Source: CAZEUZ01 sp964515805 (GTDB lineage: Bacteria; Pseudomonadota; Gammaproteobacteria; Pseudomonadales; Cellvibrionaceae). Taken from it: a DNA stretch of 8,181 bases. A program made the position numbers and the translations under genes. The stretch covers positions 1 through 8,181 of the forward strand of contig CAZEUZ010000052.1 of NCBI GenBank assembly GCA_964515805.1. Direction: 5' to 3'. Positions within the stretch are counted from its first letter, which is position 1. Every line of letters starts with the position of its first letter. Shown one piece after another: positions 6,444 to 8,181 of the stretch. Under the pieces are notes generated by a model, which saw only the letters and a list, made by a program, of their open reading frames with translations, was not told the origin of the DNA and did no database searches.

Positions 6444-6872
6444 ATGCTGAGATTGACTAAAAAAATACTGGGCGAGCAATCCGAAGCAATGGCCAAAAAA
6501 TACCTTGAACAGCAAGGACTGAGCTATGTCACTCAGAATTTCTCCTGCCGTCGTGGAGAAATTGATTTGATCATGAAAGATGAGGATCAACTCGTATTCA
6601 TCGAAGTTCGCTATCGCAGCCAGGACAATCATGGAACAGCAGTGGAGACGATTACCCTTAAAAAACAGAAAAGAATTATTTTAGCGGCTCAATATTATCT
6701 GCACAAAAATCAATTGACCGAAAAAGTCAGTTGCCGTTTTGATATAGTGGCTGCCGGTAAATCAGCAAAAACCTATCACAATGATACTTGCCCCGACACA
6801 AACAGCATCAGGGGCAGTGAGATAAGGTGGCTAAAAAACGCTTTTGATATCGACTGTATGGCAACAATCTAA
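6444..6872 (+). CDS. yraN: YraN / UPF0102 endonuclease-like protein
   Basis: A small cytoplasmic protein of the UPF0102 family with a restriction-endonuclease-like (PD-(D/E)xK type) fold; its cellular function is unsettled. In order: GEQSEAMAKKYL (10-21, N-terminal helix signature), RRGEIDLI (36-43, containing the conserved Glu-x-Asp), VFIEVRYR (51-58, containing the Glu of the nuclease-type motif), and CRFDIV (97-102). The terminal WLKNAF (129-134) matches the family ending WIKDAF. At 142 residues it exceeds the usual 115-130 because about 20 extra residues (105-126) separate the last two motifs. ATG 6444 lies eight bases after the lpoA stop with no clear Shine-Dalgarno sequence, so translation is probably coupled to lpoA. 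The later M16 would remove the conserved GE of the first motif, so the upstream start is preferred. The position between lpoA and diaA matches E. coli. Confidence 0.93.
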   Translation: MLRLTKKILGEQSEAMAKKYLEQQGLSYVTQNFSCRRGEIDLIMKDEDQLVFIEVRYRSQDNHGTAVETITLKKQKRIILAAQYYLHKNQLTEKVSCRFDIVAAGKSAKTYHNDTCPDTNSIRGSEIRWLKNAFDIDCMATI

Positions 6873-6874
6873 CA

Positions 6875-7465
6875 ATGACAGATCAACGTATTTACGATCT
6901 ATTTCATGCAAGCATTGAAGCCAAGATGCAAGCCGGAGAAGTGCTGACGCCCCTGATTGCGGAAGCGAGCGACAAATTGGTTCAATGTCTTTTGAACGAA
7001 GGCAAAATTCTGGTTTGCGGCAACGGGCCATCAGCAGGACTAGCACAAATTTTTACTCATAATCTTATCTACAATTCTGAAAGAGAAAGGCCCAGTCTGC
7101 CAGCTATCACGCTGGGAAGTGATATTGTCAACGTCAGTGCCAGTGCTAACGAAGGTCACTTTAACAACGTATTTGCCAGAGAGATTAGCGCCGTTGGTCA
7201 ACCGGGCGACATACTCGTTGTCATCGCTTGCAGCGGGAAATCTTCTAATATTTTACAAGCTATACAGGCTGCACACGAACGTCATATTTATACCCTTGCA
7301 TTGACCGGATCAAAGGAAAATCATATTTCATCCTTACTGGATGCCAATGACAAAGAATTATGCGCAGCAACGAAAACACGCGCACGCATTCACGAAATAC
7401 ACTTACTTATATTGTGCTGTTTGTGCGACATGATTGAAGAGAAATTATTTGGACCGATAGAGTGA
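6875..7465 (+). CDS. diaA: DnaA initiator-associating protein DiaA (SIS domain)
   Basis: A tetrameric cytoplasmic protein that in E. coli binds several DnaA molecules and promotes their assembly at oriC, keeping replication initiation timely. At 196 residues it is the same length as E. coli DiaA. It is one SIS (phosphosugar-binding) domain: ILVCGNGPSAGLAQ (45-58), RPSLPAITL (72-80), GQPGDILVVIACSGKSSNIL (108-127) and ARIHEIHLL (170-178). The Leu-Phe pair near the C-terminus (L191-F192) corresponds to E. coli L190-F191, needed for DnaA contact. Compared with the paralogue GmhA it lacks the active-site Glu after the HF motif (here QIFTHNL) and has His for the catalytic Gln in the RIQE motif, so heptose isomerase activity is unlikely. 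It starts two bases after the yraN stop without a strong ribosome site, which implies coupling. Context (yraN before, dolP after) matches E. coli. Confidence 0.94.
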   Translation: MTDQRIYDLFHASIEAKMQAGEVLTPLIAEASDKLVQCLLNEGKILVCGNGPSAGLAQIFTHNLIYNSERERPSLPAITLGSDIVNVSASANEGHFNNVFAREISAVGQPGDILVVIACSGKSSNILQAIQAAHERHIYTLALTGSKENHISSLLDANDKELCAATKTRARIHEIHLLILCCLCDMIEEKLFGPIE

Positions 7466-7469
7466 CATT

Positions 7470-7474
7470 GGAGA
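7470..7474 (+). promoter_or_regulatory. Ribosome-binding site of dolP
   Basis: GGAGA four bases before the ATG at 7479, just after the diaA stop. It is the only clear Shine-Dalgarno sequence in the rightward operon. It fixes the dolP start and gives the long polar N-region of its signal peptide, and it suggests that dolP is translated independently of diaA. Confidence 0.7.
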
Positions 7475-7478
7475 AGCA

Positions 7479-8096
7479 ATGAATTGTCAACAGCCCCTAA
7501 ACAAAAACATTTTTTTCTCGCAACACATCATCATTCTTCCAGCGTTAATTTTAATTATACTGATACAAGGTTGTACCCGTATTATCAACGCTGGCAACGA
7601 GGAACCAATACATATCGACCCCGGAAGACGCCTTCTGGGAACGTATATCAACGATGAAAAGTTAGAGTCCATTGCTAAAATCAATATCGACAAGACACAT
7701 CCAGACTTAGAAAAAGCCAACATCTCGGTCAACATCTTCAACGGTGTTGCTCTACTAACGGGACAAGTCGCTGATGAGGAACTGAGACGCTTGGCGGCTG
7801 AGACAGTCAAGAGTATTACTCATGTGCGTCAACTGCATAATGAACTGCAGATACAAGGTAATATTTCTCTGTTGGCGCAAACCAACGATACCTGGCTGGC
7901 CAACAAGGTAAAAACCAAATTGCTGGCCCACAAAGATGTCGAAGGCAGCAGAGTAAAAGTAATCGCCGAAGGCGGTTCTATTTACTTGATGGGATTAGTT
8001 AGCCGTATAGAAGCAGAGAAGATTACCGAATTGGTTAGTACCACATCAGGTGTACAGCAAGTAGTGAGGGTATTTGAGTATATCGACATTAACTGA
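7479..8096 (+). CDS. dolP: DolP (YraP), outer-membrane lipoprotein with two BON domains
   Basis: An envelope lipoprotein that in E. coli binds anionic phospholipid at the division site, supports BAM-complex function and outer-membrane integrity, and helps regulate septal amidase activity. 205 residues, against 191 in E. coli. The hydrophobic signal segment (17-29) ends in IQGC, with lipidated C32 and Thr at +2, favouring the outer membrane. BON1 spans about 60-127, with the VNIFNGVALLTGQV core (84-97). BON2 spans about 137-203, with NDTWLANKVKTKLL (136-149), VKVIAEGGSIYLMGLV (159-174) and a final VVRVFEYI (195-202), close to E. coli. The N-region before the hydrophobic stretch is unusually long (16 residues) and weakly charged (K9 only), but the ribosome-binding site supports this start. 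It begins 13 bases after diaA and is the last gene of the apparent operon. No T-rich terminator hairpin is seen within the remaining 85 bases. Confidence 0.94.
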   Translation: MNCQQPLNKNIFFSQHIIILPALILIILIQGCTRIINAGNEEPIHIDPGRRLLGTYINDEKLESIAKINIDKTHPDLEKANISVNIFNGVALLTGQVADEELRRLAAETVKSITHVRQLHNELQIQGNISLLAQTNDTWLANKVKTKLLAHKDVEGSRVKVIAEGGSIYLMGLVSRIEAEKITELVSTTSGVQQVVRVFEYIDIN

Positions 8097-8181
8097 TCAC
8101 CTGCTAGAACGCAGTAATAGCAAAGAGGCGACCGAAAATCACAGTAGTGAGATTACTTAGAGAGCAAACATTGTGAAAACA
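8097..8181. other. Intergenic tail after dolP, no complete gene
   Basis: It contains weak nested inverted repeats: CTGC/GCAG (8101-8114), AGTAAT/ATTACT (8113-8157) and TCAC-AGTA-GTGA (8139-8150). None is followed by a run of T, so they do not make a convincing intrinsic terminator. GTG AAA ACA at the very end (8173-8181) could begin another gene (M-K-T), but nothing more can be read. Confidence 0.4.

Noticed and set aside
6875..7465. Phosphoheptose isomerase GmhA instead of DiaA
   Set aside because: The GmhA active-site residues are missing (no Glu in the HFAEE-like motif, no Gln in RIQE), while the C-terminal Leu-Phe and the gene context match DiaA.
7487..7810. Open frame antisense to dolP
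   Set aside because: No ribosome site or recognisable motif, and it lies opposite the signal peptide and first BON domain of dolP.
8173..8181. Start of a further gene at GTG 8173
   Set aside because: Only three codons (M-K-T) are visible and the upstream AGAGAG is a weak ribosome site, so it cannot be supported as a gene.
1..8181. Mobile element, CRISPR array, toxin-antitoxin pair or phage-defence cassette
   Set aside because: No transposase or integrase motif, no regularly spaced repeats, and all larger frames are assigned to core functions.

Overview
The window looks like chromosomal DNA from a gammaproteobacterium. The block rsmI (minus) / lpoA - yraN - diaA - dolP (plus) has the same gene order and orientation as in Escherichia coli. 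LpoA and DolP are gammaproteobacterial-type envelope lipoproteins, and the OxyR sequence around its sensor cysteine (GEGHCFRDQ) is closer to Pseudomonas than to E. coli. Base composition is moderate and even. I see no insertion sequence, phage gene, tRNA, rRNA or CRISPR array, and no gene-free stretch over 300 bases. The species cannot be named from this sequence.

Left part (1-2669, all minus strand): a redox-stress group. In transcription order it is oxyR (hydrogen-peroxide sensor), a small DUF3574-like protein, and gor (glutathione reductase, cut by the left edge of the window). The genes are 130 and 71 bases apart, so they may be read together or from internal promoters. The most notable point is that OxyR keeps the peroxidatic Cys199 but has Leu at position 208, where the resolving cysteine normally sits. 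It therefore looks like a one-cysteine OxyR, encoded next to the enzyme that keeps glutathione reduced.

Middle (2670-3646, plus strand): a 74-base divergent promoter region with an OxyR-like ATAG-N7-CTAT palindrome and a perfect TATAAT box. It leads into an atypical YeeZ-like SDR protein that has a dinucleotide-binding motif but no YxxxK catalytic pair. This gene converges on rsmI, and their stop codons overlap within TTAA.

Right part (3643-8096): rsmI, for ribosomal RNA methylation, is read leftward. The rightward run lpoA, yraN, diaA, dolP has gaps of 8, 2 and 13 bases and is almost certainly one operon. LpoA activates the peptidoglycan synthase PBP1A from the outer membrane, YraN is a nuclease-like protein, DiaA is a DnaA-binding replication-initiation factor, and DolP is an outer-membrane lipoprotein with two BON domains. 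The last 85 bases hold no complete gene.

Most of the window is ordinary conserved core genome. I found no convincing new multi-gene system. The points worth following up are the one-cysteine OxyR and its linkage to gor and a DUF3574 gene.
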